From the NCBI GenBank assembly GCA_003116995.1, contig BDSL01000103.1, positions 186,001 through 250,000 of the forward strand: DNA of 64,000 nucleotides, in the 5' to 3' direction. This DNA comes from Yamagishiella unicocca. Lineage: Eukaryota > Chlorophyta > Chlorophyceae > Chlamydomonadales > Volvocaceae. Positions 10,701 to 23,600 of the stretch are shown here, in pieces. Under the pieces are notes generated by a model. That model made no database searches and had not been told where the DNA came from. It saw nothing but the letters and a program-made list of their open reading frames with translations. Every line of letters begins with the position of its first letter. Position 1 is the stretch's first letter. Both the position numbers and the translations under genes were made by a program.

Positions 10701-13700
10701 GCAGGCAGGCAGTCCCACTGCACCCGCCGCCTCGCCCTTGGGTTCCTTGCCTTCCTTCGCAAGCCGCTGACGCTATGCCCCACAGGCACGACCCACATGT
10801 TTGCGAGGTGTGTCGGCGCAGCTGCTGCAGCCGTAGGCACAACGTCGGCGCCTAGCAGCCATCTGCGGAGAACCCATCCCATCCTCCGGGAGGATTCCTC
10901 CCGCCTCCTCCCCAACCACCCACTTTTCGTCCTACTCAATCCGGGCCCACAGCCGGCCCCACGGCCGCCCGTACCCACCCGACGGTGTTGTTGGCGCCGG
11001 TGCTGCAGACGGAAGCCAGTGTGCCGTGAATGGAGGTCAGCAGCGGCCGTAGCAGGTTGCTGCGGACGTAGTTGACGGCCATGAAGAGCTCACCGGCGGC
11101 GCCGGCGCCGGCGCCGGCGCCGTTACTTGTCGGCGCCAGTGTCCCGAGCCGCCGGCCGTTCAACCCCAAAAGGAGCCGGTCATTGCAGCCTTTGAGGTGA
11201 GTAGGGGGAGTCCGTGGAGAGGGGGCGGGGCACAGAAGAGACCGGTTACTCGACATAGGAAGTGTAGCTTGAGGTGCGTGGGGTGGCATGAGGGTGCTTC
11301 AGACCGTTGGGTGGTTTACGCCGGCGGTGCTGTTGCGAGGCCGAGCCGTGTGGCAGCGGCGACATTGCGCAGAGCCGTCTGCGTGCGCCGGCAAGCGGGC
11401 AGAGCTGCCGGTATACGCGGGCATGTTGGTGGAGGGAGGAGAGCGGCCCGTGGGTCGCTGCTCCTGCTACTCCTTGCTGCTACTGCTGCTACTCCTTGCT
11501 GCTACTGCTGCTACTGCTGCTACTACTGCTGCTACTGCTGCTATTGCTGCCACTCCGACGCACCGCTTCGCGCCCTCCCGTCAGTCCGCCGTGCACGCCG
11601 CCACCCGTGCACGCCAGACGCGGTTCCCGCAGCGCGCAGCACGGCAAACCCAAACCCTGGGCCTGACCTCCCAAGTGCACAGCAGGCGGACGGAGCCGCA
11701 GAGGGAGGGTCAGGGCGACAGCGGCAGCGGGGGGTGGCGAGAAAACCCGGCAGCGGGTGGAGGGCGTTCTCAAGCAACAGGCACGGCGTCACTCACTGGC
11801 TGGTCGCTGGGAGGCGGAGTGGGTTGGCAAGCGCCCGTTGCCGGATAACTCGTGCGCGTCGTCAACATGGAGATGTCCAGTGCCAGTGCCGGGGCCGGGG
11901 CCGGGGCCGGCTGCTGGTGGAGCTGCAGGTGTCACGTCGCGCAGGTTGGAAGCGCGCCGGGCGGGACTGCTGATGGCTCTGAGGCCCGGCTGGCCCAGTC
12001 CCTCCCGCATCAACACCTCCGCCAGCACGCTGTCGTGCAGCGTGCTCCACTCATCAGCCAACGTGGTCGAGGCGGGCCGCAGGCGCTGCTGCAGCACCGC
12101 CGTAAGTAGCTGCGCACAGGGGCAGGGGCAGGGGCAGGGGCAGGTGGGGGAGGGGTTTGGGTTTGGCACTTGGGGCGGTGAGGGATCGCGAGGACCCGGG
12201 AAGGGCGGCGCTGGTGTGCTACCGGTCCACGGATGAGGGTCCAAAGACAAGGGCCATTCGCAACAGCTGGGACTCGAACAGCCGTCCTAGCTGCGGCCCC
12301 ACCTCCATCACTGGCTCCAGGGATGTGACCATATGGCTGAGGAAGGCGGCGGGCAGGGCCCCGGCGTAGAAGTGCAAGTAGGCGGCCATTGTGAGAGAGG
12401 GAGCCGCCGCGCGGAGGGCCGAGTAAGCCGCGGGTTGGGCCGCGGGGTCGGCGCCGGCGCCGGCAGCGGTGGCCTGTACGGGGCGTAAGGAAAGCGCGGG
12501 TAGGGCGGCGCGGTAGGGTGCATGACAAAGGGTGCAACCCCAAAGGGTGCAACCCCAAAGGGTGCAACCCAACGCCCTCCGAAACCACATCGCCGAGGCG
12601 CTGCTATCGTCCGCTTCAGGTGCCCCAACAAGCGCCACGACCTTCAACACAACGAGGACGTTCGTCGGAGGGTTTCGAGGAAGAACCGTGGATGCCAGAA
12701 AACCCAGGGGGACAGCAAAACAGAACCCAGGTGCCCACCAGATGCCGTGGATGCTGCCGGTGCTGGGGCCGGAATGAACACAGGAGCACCGCCACTGACG
12801 TTGGGCGGTTACCTCCTCGGTTCTGCCAGATCAGCAGGTCCTTACTCCCGTTGACCGGGTCCTGAACGTACTTGGCGACATCGGGAATAACGCTATTGGT
12901 GATTGACACCGCGCCCGCAGCGTTGCAATTCGCCGCCCGGGATCGACCCTCCGGCTGCTGCTGCTGCTGCTGCGAGCTGTGCTGCTGCGAGCTGTGCTGC
13001 TGCAGCTGGATCTGCTGCTGGATCTGCTGCAGCGCCCCAGTTCCGGAGCCAACCTGCGCTGCCATGTTGCTTAGGGACAGTGTGGTGGTGGTGACCGAGG
13101 GCGACGGCGGCGCAATCGAGGCAGCGGTCTTGTCGGCGCTTTCCCCCGCCGCCGCCGTAGTCGTTGCAGCGCGCAGGGCCGCTCGCAAGTGGCCCGAACG
13201 CGTCATCGACCCGGCATCCATCTGCGCCGCCCTAGACTGCTGGGCAAGCCGAGACAGTGCGGTGCTGGCTGCGGCGGCGGTGCCGCCGCCGCCGCCGGTG
13301 GTGGGCGCGGCGGAGGCAGCTGGCAGCCCTGCCTTAGCCAGCACTTGATCCAGAAGCGTATGCTGCAGTGTCAACACGTGGGCGATCACCGGTAATTGGG
13401 AAAGCGCCTGCAATGTGGGGCCGACCGAAGGGGGTCGAGGGGAAGGAGGGGGTCGTGCTGTTGCTTGGCGACGAGGAGGGTGTGCCGCTGCAAAGTGGGT
13501 CAGCTGGTGGAACCCCGAGGGGGAGGAGGGCGAGGAGGGCGAGGAGGGGGAGGAGGGGCCCAATGGTTTGCTGCTAGTCGGATTAACCTGGGTGACACCG
13601 GCCGGAGTCGACACCAAGTCGATTCCCCTCCCCCCGCGCTGCCTCCCTACATGTGCCGACCCACGGGTGTCCTCTTAACGGCCCCCGAGCCGCATGCTGC

Positions 13701-15586
13701 AACCGCCATGAACGGCAACAGCACAACGCGGCCCCCGACTCACTGACTCTGACGTCAGCTTCTCGTAGCTGCTGCTAGCGCCGTATCGGTCTAGCGCTGC
13801 CTCCACAACCTCGTTCAACGTGTTCCTGAAGGCGGGAATGAAATGTAGGAGGACAAAGTTGTCGAAGCGGCGATACGGTATGGTTGTGGGCCGGGACAAG
13901 AGAGGCCCTCTGGCCCCTGGGACACTCATTCGAATTGGCGGGTATCAGTGCTCAGGCGCGCGCGACGACGCCACAGTCGTCGACGCTAACGATAATAGTA
14001 ACGCCCCCGTGTTGCGCACCGTAATTGACACGCTGGCACCTGCAGGCGCCCGCCGCCGCGCAACCCCTGGCGCACCTGACGCGCCGTGGCCCGAGTCCAG
14101 ACGCCCCAAACGGCGTCGTGGGCCCCTCCCTGGACACCTGCGCCGACTGGGATCTGCTGCCTGACATGATGCCCAGCGGCGTGCTGCGCATCTGCGGCTG
14201 CTGCTGCGCCACCGCCGCCGCCACCGCCGCCTGCGTGAGGTCTTCAAACACCGCCGCCGCCTGCCCGCTGCTGTGCAGCAGCGCCACCGTGCACACCGGC
14301 GGCATCCTGCACGCCACCATCGCCGCCGCCTCCAAGCAAGAGGACACGACGGCGGCGGCCTGCGTCAGCATTTGCGCCGACGACAGCACCGCCACGCCCG
14401 CACACGCCTCTGCAATGAGCTCCGTCTGCTGGCCCCAGCACACCTGCCCCACCGTCGCCGACAGCTGGTGTACGGCAGCCACGGCGGCGGCGTCGACGTC
14501 GCTGGCGTCGACGTTGGCTAAGGTCCGGCTGCCGCTGTCCGCCCGCATCGCAGCCGTTCCTTCCGGCGCCGCTCCGAAGCTGCCGCCGCCGCCAATACCG
14601 CCGCCGCCGCCCGCGACGAACAGCGGCGACGACAGGTTGAGCATGACGGCGGTGTTAGCCGCGGCTACGGCCGTCGCCAGGCTCTGCAGCTCAGGCCCGC
14701 CCTCAACGACAAAAGCGCCCACTCGCGAGCCTCCGGCTTTCACTAAGATAGCGAAGGTGGTTATTTGACAGGACGTGGGGAATACCGGTTGCTGCGGGCG
14801 TGGCTGCTCCTGGCGGCTGGAGCGCGCCACATCATCTAGCTGTTCGCCGTACGGTCGGCCCAGATGCAAGGGTCCTGCGGGTTGGCAGGAGGCCGACTGG
14901 TCCGGTCCCGACCTCCCGCAAGCCAGGGCGTGCACGTGATGCGAGGCAAGCACCAGGAGCGGCGCGCAGGGCGGCTCCAGGGCGCGCTGCAAGGGGCACA
15001 TGGCTGCGGCGCGCGCGGCGCGAGACCCTCTGGGGGGTGGATGAGTGGAGATGCGCGCTTGATGTCGCGGCGCTGCTGGGCTGGAGCTGCTGCCGATCTG
15101 GGTCGCCGCAGAAGCCGCAGAGGGCCTCGCCGCGGATACATTTGGTGGGGGCGGAGGCGGAGGCGGAGGCGGAGGCGGTCCGGCCGCGGGCGCATGCGTG
15201 GATGTGGGTGCCCCTGGTGGGCTGTCATCACACTGCTGCGGAGCCTCCCGCCGGGCCTCCGCGAGCCATACGTAGGTAGTGGTGTTGGGGTGTGCGCCGT
15301 ACACCCTGAGGGGAATGGCGCGGGCGGGAAAAGCCATGATATGACATGGGTTGGACCAGAGTTGGAAGCCGCGCAGCGCGAATCAATTTTTCGCCAATGC
15401 TGGTTCACCTGACCACGGTTGCGCCCAGCGCGCCTCCGACCGCAGCAGCTGCTTCTCGCAGCCTTGATAGCCAATGGCCATCAAGAGCGAGCACTGCGCG
15501 TTGTGCAGCTTGCAGGGACTGTGCCTGTGGAGTTTTAGCGGCGCGGATGAAGGCCGTCGACGCAGGCACAGATCGAAACGGTGCAT
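4738..15586 (-). CDS. Large TKL-like protein kinase with inflated catalytic domain
   Basis: Catalytic exons, all phase-consistent in transcript order: 10217-10061 (glycine loop GQGAFGCVY and VAIK lysine), 9693-8757 (alpha-C, FELAALRVVSHPNIV), 8508-7109 (AIVMEYCDAGSLADLL to LRLVHCD), 6796-6728 (VKPSNVLL), 6061-5788 (DFGCVRLL to GSVQYMAPELL), 5418-5241 (VDMYSLGVLMWELVSDG) and 4966-4738 (ESCWSGNPFERPTSADVV, then stop). All catalytic residues are present: VAIK lysine, alpha-C Glu, HCD, DFG and APE. The motif style fits the TKL group. Gly-, Gln-, Ala-, Pro- and His-rich inserts of 100-400 residues lie between beta3 and alpha-C, within the hinge region, and between alpha-D and alpha-E. Upstream exons that fit are 11189-10979, 12109-11797, 13407-12813, one ending at 13744, one inside 15337-13950, and a likely first exon 15586-15409 starting at an ATG. 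Splices near 12220-12650, 13930-14100 and 15300-15400 are unresolved. No signal peptide or membrane segment is evident. The N-terminal half (several short helical blocks) matches no family I know. Confidence 0.82.
9928..9987. repeat. 15-bp tandem repeat, four copies, in kinase intron
   Basis: The unit CTGCCGCCGTTCCTC is repeated four times without change inside the intron 9694-10060, about 75 bp from its donor. The unit length is a multiple of three, but no conserved frame runs through it and the flanking exons join in phase without it. Confidence 0.85.
11464..11552. repeat. CTG/CTA-rich microsatellite in kinase intron
   Basis: This is a stretch of CTGCTACTGCTGCTACT-type trinucleotides within the intron 11190-11796. 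It resembles the CAG/CTG runs of neighbouring Gln-rich exons, but it lies between two exons that splice in frame without it. Confidence 0.8.
12526..12570. repeat. Perfect 15-bp tandem repeat, three copies
   Basis: The unit CAAAGGGTGCAACCC is repeated exactly three times. On the minus strand it stays open as a repeated Gly-Cys-Thr-Leu-Trp pentapeptide in the frame of a likely kinase-gene exon. Whether it is retained in the mRNA or lies in an intron is unresolved. Confidence 0.85.
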
Positions 15587-17631
15587 CGGTATCTCATTGC
15601 CCTTAGTTAGAGAATGAACCAGGGCGGGCTAACTAACCATTGGTCGGCTAACATACCAAAACCACTTGTGTCACATTAGCTGACGACGCATAACAAGCTC
15701 ACCCATGGAAATATAGGCTCTACATGATATTGTTCAAGCTCCTCGGGCTTCAGAGGACTTGCGTTCCAGCACGCCGAAAGACATCTCCAAAGCGGCATTC
15801 AGCGCGCGCATACTAGCACGCTGCAAGCCAAGCCTTTGTTGATTTCGCCATTATAACGCTGCGAATGCATTCAATATTTTGGACGGGCTCAACATGCTTG
15901 GGACGTCCCTGGCGTACGGTTTCGCTTTGCTCGCCGAAGGTTGCGGCTGCCCCATTTGACATCTTGAATTTAGAGTGCCTACTAAAACACTATCAGCGGC
16001 GACATCCCACACGTTTCTATGATGTCGCTTATGCGTAACAATTGTTACGACTGTCTGGGAAAAGTGTGGCGGCTCCGTACTTAGACGTCCAACATGCGTA
16101 AGATTTGATATCACTCGCCTACATAGTTGTGTATATCAGATTTACTTTCGTAATATCATGTTGACCCATGAATCGCATAGCTCCTTAGCCTTCAGAGCTC
16201 ACAGGAAGCAAGCTTGCACATGAATGAACCAGCCAATCAGCATTTATTACAAGTGGAAAATATTTGTTTCTATTAGTGTCCGGAAGCACGGGCGAGCCCA
16301 GGGCAAGAGGTCTAGAGGGGGACCTATCAATACTGCGGCCTCCACGTACGAGAAGCCAGCGCCAGCAGCCAGCAGACGCCCCGAAAGGCACGTGAAAAAC
16401 AGGCAACTCCATCGCGCCCAAGAGGGCAGGCCCCGACAAAGACTACGACCCCGGCACTAACATGCCGATCGCGGCAGAAACGACGGGACCACACAGCCCG
16501 AGGGACCTGTAATTAGCGAACGACAGAATATTATGGATGAGTCGATTGTTTGGTTGGTTACAGGCTCTTGGAGCTCGTAAGACCCATATGAGCCAGGACG
16601 CTCATGGACCGCGAAGCAATGAAACGTAAAAATGAGATATAGAAGCGTAACTCTACAGTGTAGCAAATGTACCTTGGTACCCGCGATCAGTTATCGGCGA
16701 TTCCTGGTTATGGTGCAACACGCTCGCTAGTCCCCAATGGTTGCAAATACTGCGGCATCATGGCATTGGGCGTCGTGCACATTCCCCACAGTTCAGCGGC
16801 AAGGTCACTGTAAGCTGGTCATTCCAGCAGTACATGAAAACAGAGACGACCATGAACAAGCAAGCGAAGTGGTACTCCAAACACTGCTGCTGACCGCCCA
16901 GTAGCCGAGGATCGCATTGCTATTGCCCCCTTCCAATCCGTCCAAATGTTAGACTGCAATCCTAAACCAAACTTCCATGCCGGTATGCATTTGGTCTGCA
17001 TCTCCGGTTCTCCGTTAGCCAAGCTGCCGTTGATCCCGTCATATCCCGTACGCCCTCGCTCGCATGCGCGGGCGCGGTGAGCAAACGTGAAACGTCACAA
17101 ATGCGCCACCTTGTCCAAACAGCAGCCAAGACGCAACAGCACAGCCAACCGACTTCACGGCCGCCAAGCACTACAGGACGAAACGCACATCCCGCACGAA
17201 GCAGCGGAGAAGGTGCGTGGCAGTAAAAAGCCCATTAGTTCAGCCCAAGGCCCCATCGCCGCTCAGGACAACGGGACCAAAAGAGAGTCGGCAAATTACA
17301 TGGTTTGGAAGGAAATCCAGGACGGCCACAGCCCGCACAGACGTGCCAACCGTGCTATTGCTGCGCAGTAGCATCGCGCCTTCCGGCGAAGCTGACGTGA
17401 CAAATCAAGCCGAAATAACGAAGGACTAATTGCCTTATCGCAGCAGACCAATACCGTTTTCGTTGCACACGAAACTATAAAGCAGTTGCGTCACGCCCCG
17501 ACCTGGCAACCCTACACAACAATGTGGCGGTTCCTAACGAGACCACGCATCCAACGGTCAAGGACGGCGGCTATGAACATGTGTTGCTCGTTGCTGAGGC
17601 ACGGAACGTGATCGCCCTCCCTGCTACAATG
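15587..17631. other. Intergenic region, no gene seen
   Basis: Two kilobases between the putative kinase start and the DDX11 stop. The sequence is visibly less GC-rich than the surrounding exons, with short AT-rich stretches around 15640-15700 and 16140-16280. No open frame shows family content or splice-consistent extensions on either strand. It holds the upstream region of the kinase gene and the 3' flank of the helicase gene. Confidence 0.5.
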
Positions 17632-20600
17632 CTAGCACTCGTCATCGCGCGTTCCTCTCGAGCCAGCATCGGCATTACCTTTCGCGGAAACAGCGGCGGT
17701 GGTCAACGCTCTCCCGCGGAAAAAGGCAACAAGGCTACCGTACACGTGCGCGAAATCGCCCGCCCCAGGCCGCAGCGACTGCCGAATCCACGGCGGCAAG
17801 CTGCCGAGCACTCCGCCCCCGCCCGCGCAGGCTGCGGGGCCGGGTGCCGCCGGCAGGTAGCGCGCATCCACAAGCACGATCGCGGCGAAGTCTTGCGCGT
17901 GACGGATGCCTCTGCGCTTGTGCAACAGAAAGGCAACTGGCTCAGTGGGTCGTACGGATCAGGTATGCTGGCGCCTCTGACGGGCGTCTAGCGGAGCAGC
18001 AGCAGCACACGCGACCCTACCAACCTGCTCATCCATTCTGGCGCTTGAGGGTAGGGCCTGGGGCCTAACGCACGCAGTCGCCCCTAAACGTTGCCCCTCC
18101 AAAACGTTGCCTCGTACCCGCAACCCAAAGTACCCCTAAAACCTAAACCGACCGACGAGGTCCAAGGAGATCGTGGCGGCCAACCCGCCCCCGCCCAAAG
18201 TTGTTCCCGACTCACACGCGCACCACCCACGGGGACACTCGCCCACCTGCCCACGCACTGATTCACGGCCTTGATACACAGCCCCTCGTAATACTGCCGG
18301 CCGGTCAGTCGAGGAGGGCCGCTACCAGCGCCCGCGCCGCCGCCACCGCTGTCGACACCTCGATCGCTGGGTGCCCGGGCCGGCCTCACAGCCGACGGCT
18401 TTGGCCCATCAGCTGCCGCCGCAGCTGCATGCGGTATAGCGTCAGCGGTAGCGCTGGCAGCAGCGGTTGCAGCGGTTGCAGCGGTTGCGGCCTCGTCCAG
18501 GTAGCGCATGCGCTCCCGCAGCTCCGGGTCGGTGGGGTTTGGGTACGGCAGTCCGAGCACGACCACGCACCTAGGGTTTCACGCGCAAAAGTACGGCAGG
18601 AGCACGGCAAATGTGCGGGGCCCCGCGTCAGCAGGGTGCTGCCATCCTGTTCTGCATTGTCCGCAGGGCGGGCAGCAGTGCGGTGTCGAGAGGATGCAGC
18701 AGGTGACTGCCAGTCGATCGGAAGGGAACTGGGCTGGCCATCTACGCTGGACGAACGGGCGACTCCAAGACAAAGGCCGGTAACCATCGAGTGCCTCCCA
18801 GCAACCCCACAGTCACCTCATCACCTCACCTCCCCAGGTCGTCCCCAAAGTTGATCCCCTCACTCAGCTTGCCGCCCACCACGCTCAGCAGTAGCGCGCC
18901 GCTCTGGCGCCGTGCTGAACCCGAGGCTCCCCGAGCGGTAGCCGCCGCGCCACCGCCTGGCTCCGCCTGCTGCTCCTGCTGCTGTTTGGACGAGGACGTT
19001 GTGGCGCAGCGGCGGATTGCCCCCGCGTACGCCGACAGCACCGCATCCACTTGCCCAGCCGACCTCGGCTCCACGAACACGTGCTTCCGTGCTGCCAGGC
19101 TGCCCCACACGTCGCTGCACTGCCAGGCGGAAACCAGCTGTGGGCGGCGGTGTTTAGTTGCGTGTTTGGGGGCGGGGAGGGGGTCCCCGAATGGTCAGTT
19201 GGCGGATGGCGGTGAATGGAGCTGCGCTAACGGCTTAGCGCTCTGGGAGGGGCCCCGGCAGCAGTCCGCGAAACCCCTAAACCCGCCTTCAGCCGCAGCG
19301 ACACAAGTCCACGATGCATAACCTGGTCACAGCTACAGGGAGGGCCCCCTAGGGGCATCCGTTCAGAACCCGCTTGTTGCCGTGCGGCATAAGGCTCGCG
19401 AGGGTGACATGCGGCTGGAAGGGCAGCACCCGGGAGCCAAAACAGGTCGTACGACGGCCCCCCATACTTGCCTGGTTTAGGTAGGCGAAGGAAGGTGCGA
19501 ACACAACCACTCCCGCCGGTACTGCCGTGCAGATGTTGACCAACAGTCTGCCAAGCTGTACGGCAGTGGGAATTGAGCCGAGCGGACCTCAGCGCAATTT
19601 GCGGAAGTGGGTTGGAAAGCAAGCCCCCCAATGAAGCCCCCCAACATCCTTTCGCCAGGCTCGCGCACATGCAGGCTTAGGCAACACCCAACGCCAGCCG
19701 ATCACAAATTCCCACCTCCTCGCTGACCCGTGGGTCAGCCCGCCGCCCGTGCCGCAGGTCCAGCGCCAGGCCCGTTGGCCCGCGAGCCGCCACCAGCGCC
19801 AGCAGGTTCTCCCGCGGCACCACGTGGCCGCAGCTGAAGTGCCGTACGCGGGACGGAGGCACGCCCGGCAGCAGCTGCGCCATAAGGCCCTGTACTGGCG
19901 ACAAGGTGCCGCTGGCCAGCACCACAGAGCGGGCGGACCGTAGGACGGAGGCGAACTGCGCGGCGGCGTTGAGGACCGTGTAGCGGATGTAGGCGTCGAT
20001 GTCGGCGTCGGAGCCATTGCTGGCGGCGCCGCCGCCGGCGGCGCCGCGGCAGAGGACGATGCGGCCGTCGGCGTTGGGGTGGGTGAGGGCATTCAGGAAC
20101 GACACAAAAGCGAACAGCGCGGACCTGCGCGCTCCGAAACCGCTGCCCCCGCCCTGTGCCCCGCCCGGGCGTTGCCGGCCGGCGCCGGCGGCGAGCGCGC
20201 CGGGAGCAGTGTTCTGCTCGGTGTCGTTGTCGTCGTACAGGTCAACGACCGCCTCGACTGCAGCCGCTGGCGTGGCTCCACTCGGGGCGGAGGCTAGGTC
20301 ATAGCCGGCGACCTGACAGGACACATCCGGACATTTGAGTGGTTGGAAGACCCGTTATGTTCGTTACCGGTTGGACGTGTGTTTGGAAGGGGGCAGGGGA
20401 ATAAAGCGGGTTGCTGAAACTCCATCCCTGGAGCGCAACGGGTTCTAGGGTTTCGGGGGGCGGGTTTCGCGGAAGTTAGGGTTTCGGGCGCAACCAATGG
20501 CTGATTTCCAAATAGGGGTTTCACTACATGCCGAAAACGCCCACCTTCATGACTAAGCGTGACTCCCGAACCCAGCCCAGCAGAGGGAAGAGGTTGAGAT

Positions 20601-23600
20601 GCTCCAAATGGTTCGCGGCCAGGAAGTCGTGGCAGCACTGGACCTCCGGTGCTCCGCCACCAGCGCCGGTGCCGCCGCTCGAGGCGCCCGCGCGCTGCTC
20701 CCGCCCTTCATCCTGCTGCGGCTGCTGCGGCGGCGATGGCGGCGCCAGGCAGCGCTCCAGCGTGGTCACCAGCCGGAGCAGCAGCTGCACATTGCGGGCG
20801 CTGACGGGCGAGAGGCGCGACTCGAAGCGCGAGAAGTATGAGGAGAGCTGCCTGGAGGGCCGCGGAGTAATGGGACGCAGGCGTACGAGGGTGGATCCAG
20901 GCGAATCCAGGCTGCGAACCCTTCGGACAGCTACCGGTGCTTATCTGGGTGCACGCGGCGTGGTGCTTCTGCGGCGTTCAAGGGCCCTGCCAGCGAGCTA
21001 CCCAACGCATTGACTCAGCCGACATACGGTTGCCTCATGTAAAACGAAGATTACACCCTCAGGACCGGCCTCAACACCGACTGGCAGCCCCCTGCCTGCC
21101 GACCCTCGCTTCACCTGCCTAAACCTCGTAAGCGCCCAGCTCGCCCGCCCACCACCCTGCTGTATCAGGATGTTTCCTCATCGGTTTTACTGGAGAGTCA
21201 GTGGCTAAACTACGGATCTCCTCTCAAACCCACCTGCTGGCGGTCCTCAGCTGCTCCAGGGAGACCTGAGCCCCATGCGAGCCGGTCACCGCGTCAACCA
21301 GATTGTGCGCCTCGTCGAAAATGACGACGGAGCCCTCGAGGCGCAGACCCAGCGACCCGCGGGTCTCCTCGCACAGCAGGGCGTTGTACGGCAGCGCGAC
21401 CACGTCGGCCTCGGGCAGCAGCGCGCGGCTGCCGTAGTACGGACACAGGCCCAGGCGGCGGCCGGTGTGTCCCAGGTCCTGGGGGCAGGGGGGGAGGAGA
21501 AGACCCGGTTACACGACATATGAAACGGAGGGCAGAAACTTAGCCCGGAGCGGAGGGTCGACACGCGGTGCTGGGGGGTCCTGAGGTTTTTCTCCCCGAG
21601 TTGAAGCAACACAAGTCATAGCAAGACGGGCGCAGCATAGGCCTTGGGCTCGGGGACAGCCACCTCCAAAGCACCGCCTCGAGCCACTAGGACTGCTTCG
21701 TGCCACTAGCAGTACGACCGTGGCATCCAGATCCAGATCCGGCGGAGAACAACCCTAGCTGCGCAGCCACGAAAAACCACGGCGCGCGCACTCACCTCAA
21801 CATCAAGGGGCTCGCTCAAGACCGCCTCCGCGAAGCCCTCGGTCGCATCCAGGCTGGGAGCCAGGAAGGGGCAAGCACCTCCGGATCCACCTCCGGATCC
21901 ACCTCCGGATCCGCCTGCGCCCCTGCCCCGCCCCTGTCGACGTGCTCCCGCGGCTGGCGCCGGGCCGCAACCCCCGCCGCCGCACCCCGCCGTCTTCCGG
22001 GACTTGTTGCCCTTGCTCCGCTCCTGGAACGGGGCCGGGCCGCGGAATGGCTGCTGGTCATGTGCATAGCCTTCGCAGTGCACCGCGACCGTCGTTGAAA
22101 GCACCGCAATCGAGAAGGTTCAGGAGACGGTGATCTGAGCAGCCCCTGCCCTGCCTTCGACCCCATTCACCTGGAGCTCTGTGCAGCGCTCGGCAATGAG
22201 GCCCGCGGCCCCCAGCGCCGCCACTGGCTCGTGCACGCACAGCCCCTTCCGGCTGGCCAGGGAGACCAGCCGCAGCCGGGAGGCAAAGCCAGTCTGCGCA
22301 CGCAGGGCGGGTTGGGCACACACAGCGGTAATGCGTGTGTTTTATAGATGCTGTGCGGTAATGCGTGTGTGTGTAACTTACGGTGACTGCAGAGCCACGA
22401 AAACGAGTGGCTTGGAAATGGAGGACAAACGCATATGGACCACTCCACGAAGCCAGCCCGTTGGGGTAGGCCTATGGGAGCTGACCTCCTCCTACTCGAG
22501 CCGTGTTCCCTGCACCCACCCGCCGGAGCTCCGATACGAACTGCGCCAGCTGGCTGTGGGTCCGGCTTGCGAAGAAGACTTGCGGCCTCTGGGAGGGCGG
22601 CGCGGGGGGAGCCCGCAGCGCTCGGAGCGCTGAGGAGGGGGAAAGGCGCGAGGACGCGTGGAGGCGAGGGCACGAGCGGGAGGCGTTTCAACTCCACCTC
22701 ACTTCACTCCACTCCCTCCCGGGGCCCCTTCTACTCCGCCGATACCCTCCCCAGGACGACACCGATGCGCTGAAGCTAGTCACCCCCGGGCACACCGTCA
22801 CCCATTCGCCCTGCAGCTCCTCCCTTACGTCCCCCAATAAACCAGCGCCGCTGCGCCCTGAAACGGCGGCCCCTGCGCCCGCACCTGCACGCGCGTCGTC
22901 CTCTCCGCCGTCCTCCCCGCTGCTGCTGCTGTCCCCGAGCACGCCGCGCGGACGGGTCCGCCGAGTGCCCGCAGCGCCGCCGCCGCCCCCGCCGTCGCCG
23001 CCGCCGCCGCTGCCCGGGTCCGCTGCCGTCGGCGCCAAAAGGAACTCCTCGTCAGCCTCCGCACAGCCGGCTCTAGAGGTGGCGGCGGCGGCAGCGGCGG
23101 CGTCCTCGCCGCCAGCTCCGGGGCGTCGGGTAGCGCCGGGGGGAGCCCTGCCATGGCCATTGATTGACCCATGACCATGACAAGTTACGGCATGGCAGGC
23201 GCGATGGGTTCGCATGGGCAGGGGAGGAACAAGCCGGTGAAGATTGTTTCCCTTTTTTCTTCGTTTTGTGCGTGTGGTTGTTATGTCAGAGCAGAAACCC
23301 GGGAGTGCAAGGTACGGAGGCAGCTGGAAGCAACCCGCGTCCATTGGGTCGAATCCAAAACAGACGAATTTGCAGCTGAGTGCAACGTGTTCAATCTAGG
23401 TAAAGTAGCTCTCCCGCCCATCAGGTCGGCCAGTGCGTCTGCCTCCCAGCGGCGAGGGGCACTCGTCTGGCTTCTCTCCATCACGCAGAATGAGACCCAC
23501 ATCCCGCTTGTGCCCCCTGCGTGCTTGCGCACCCGAGTGTGTGAGCTTGTACGACACGGGGCCGCCGCTCCACGGCCTTTCCGCGGCGCTTCAGCCAGGG

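Noticed and set aside
13675..13929. Independent small gene starting at the ATG at 13929
   Set aside because: Its 3' donor (TCA|GTGAGT) joins in phase to the next exon of the kinase gene, so it is better explained as an internal exon.
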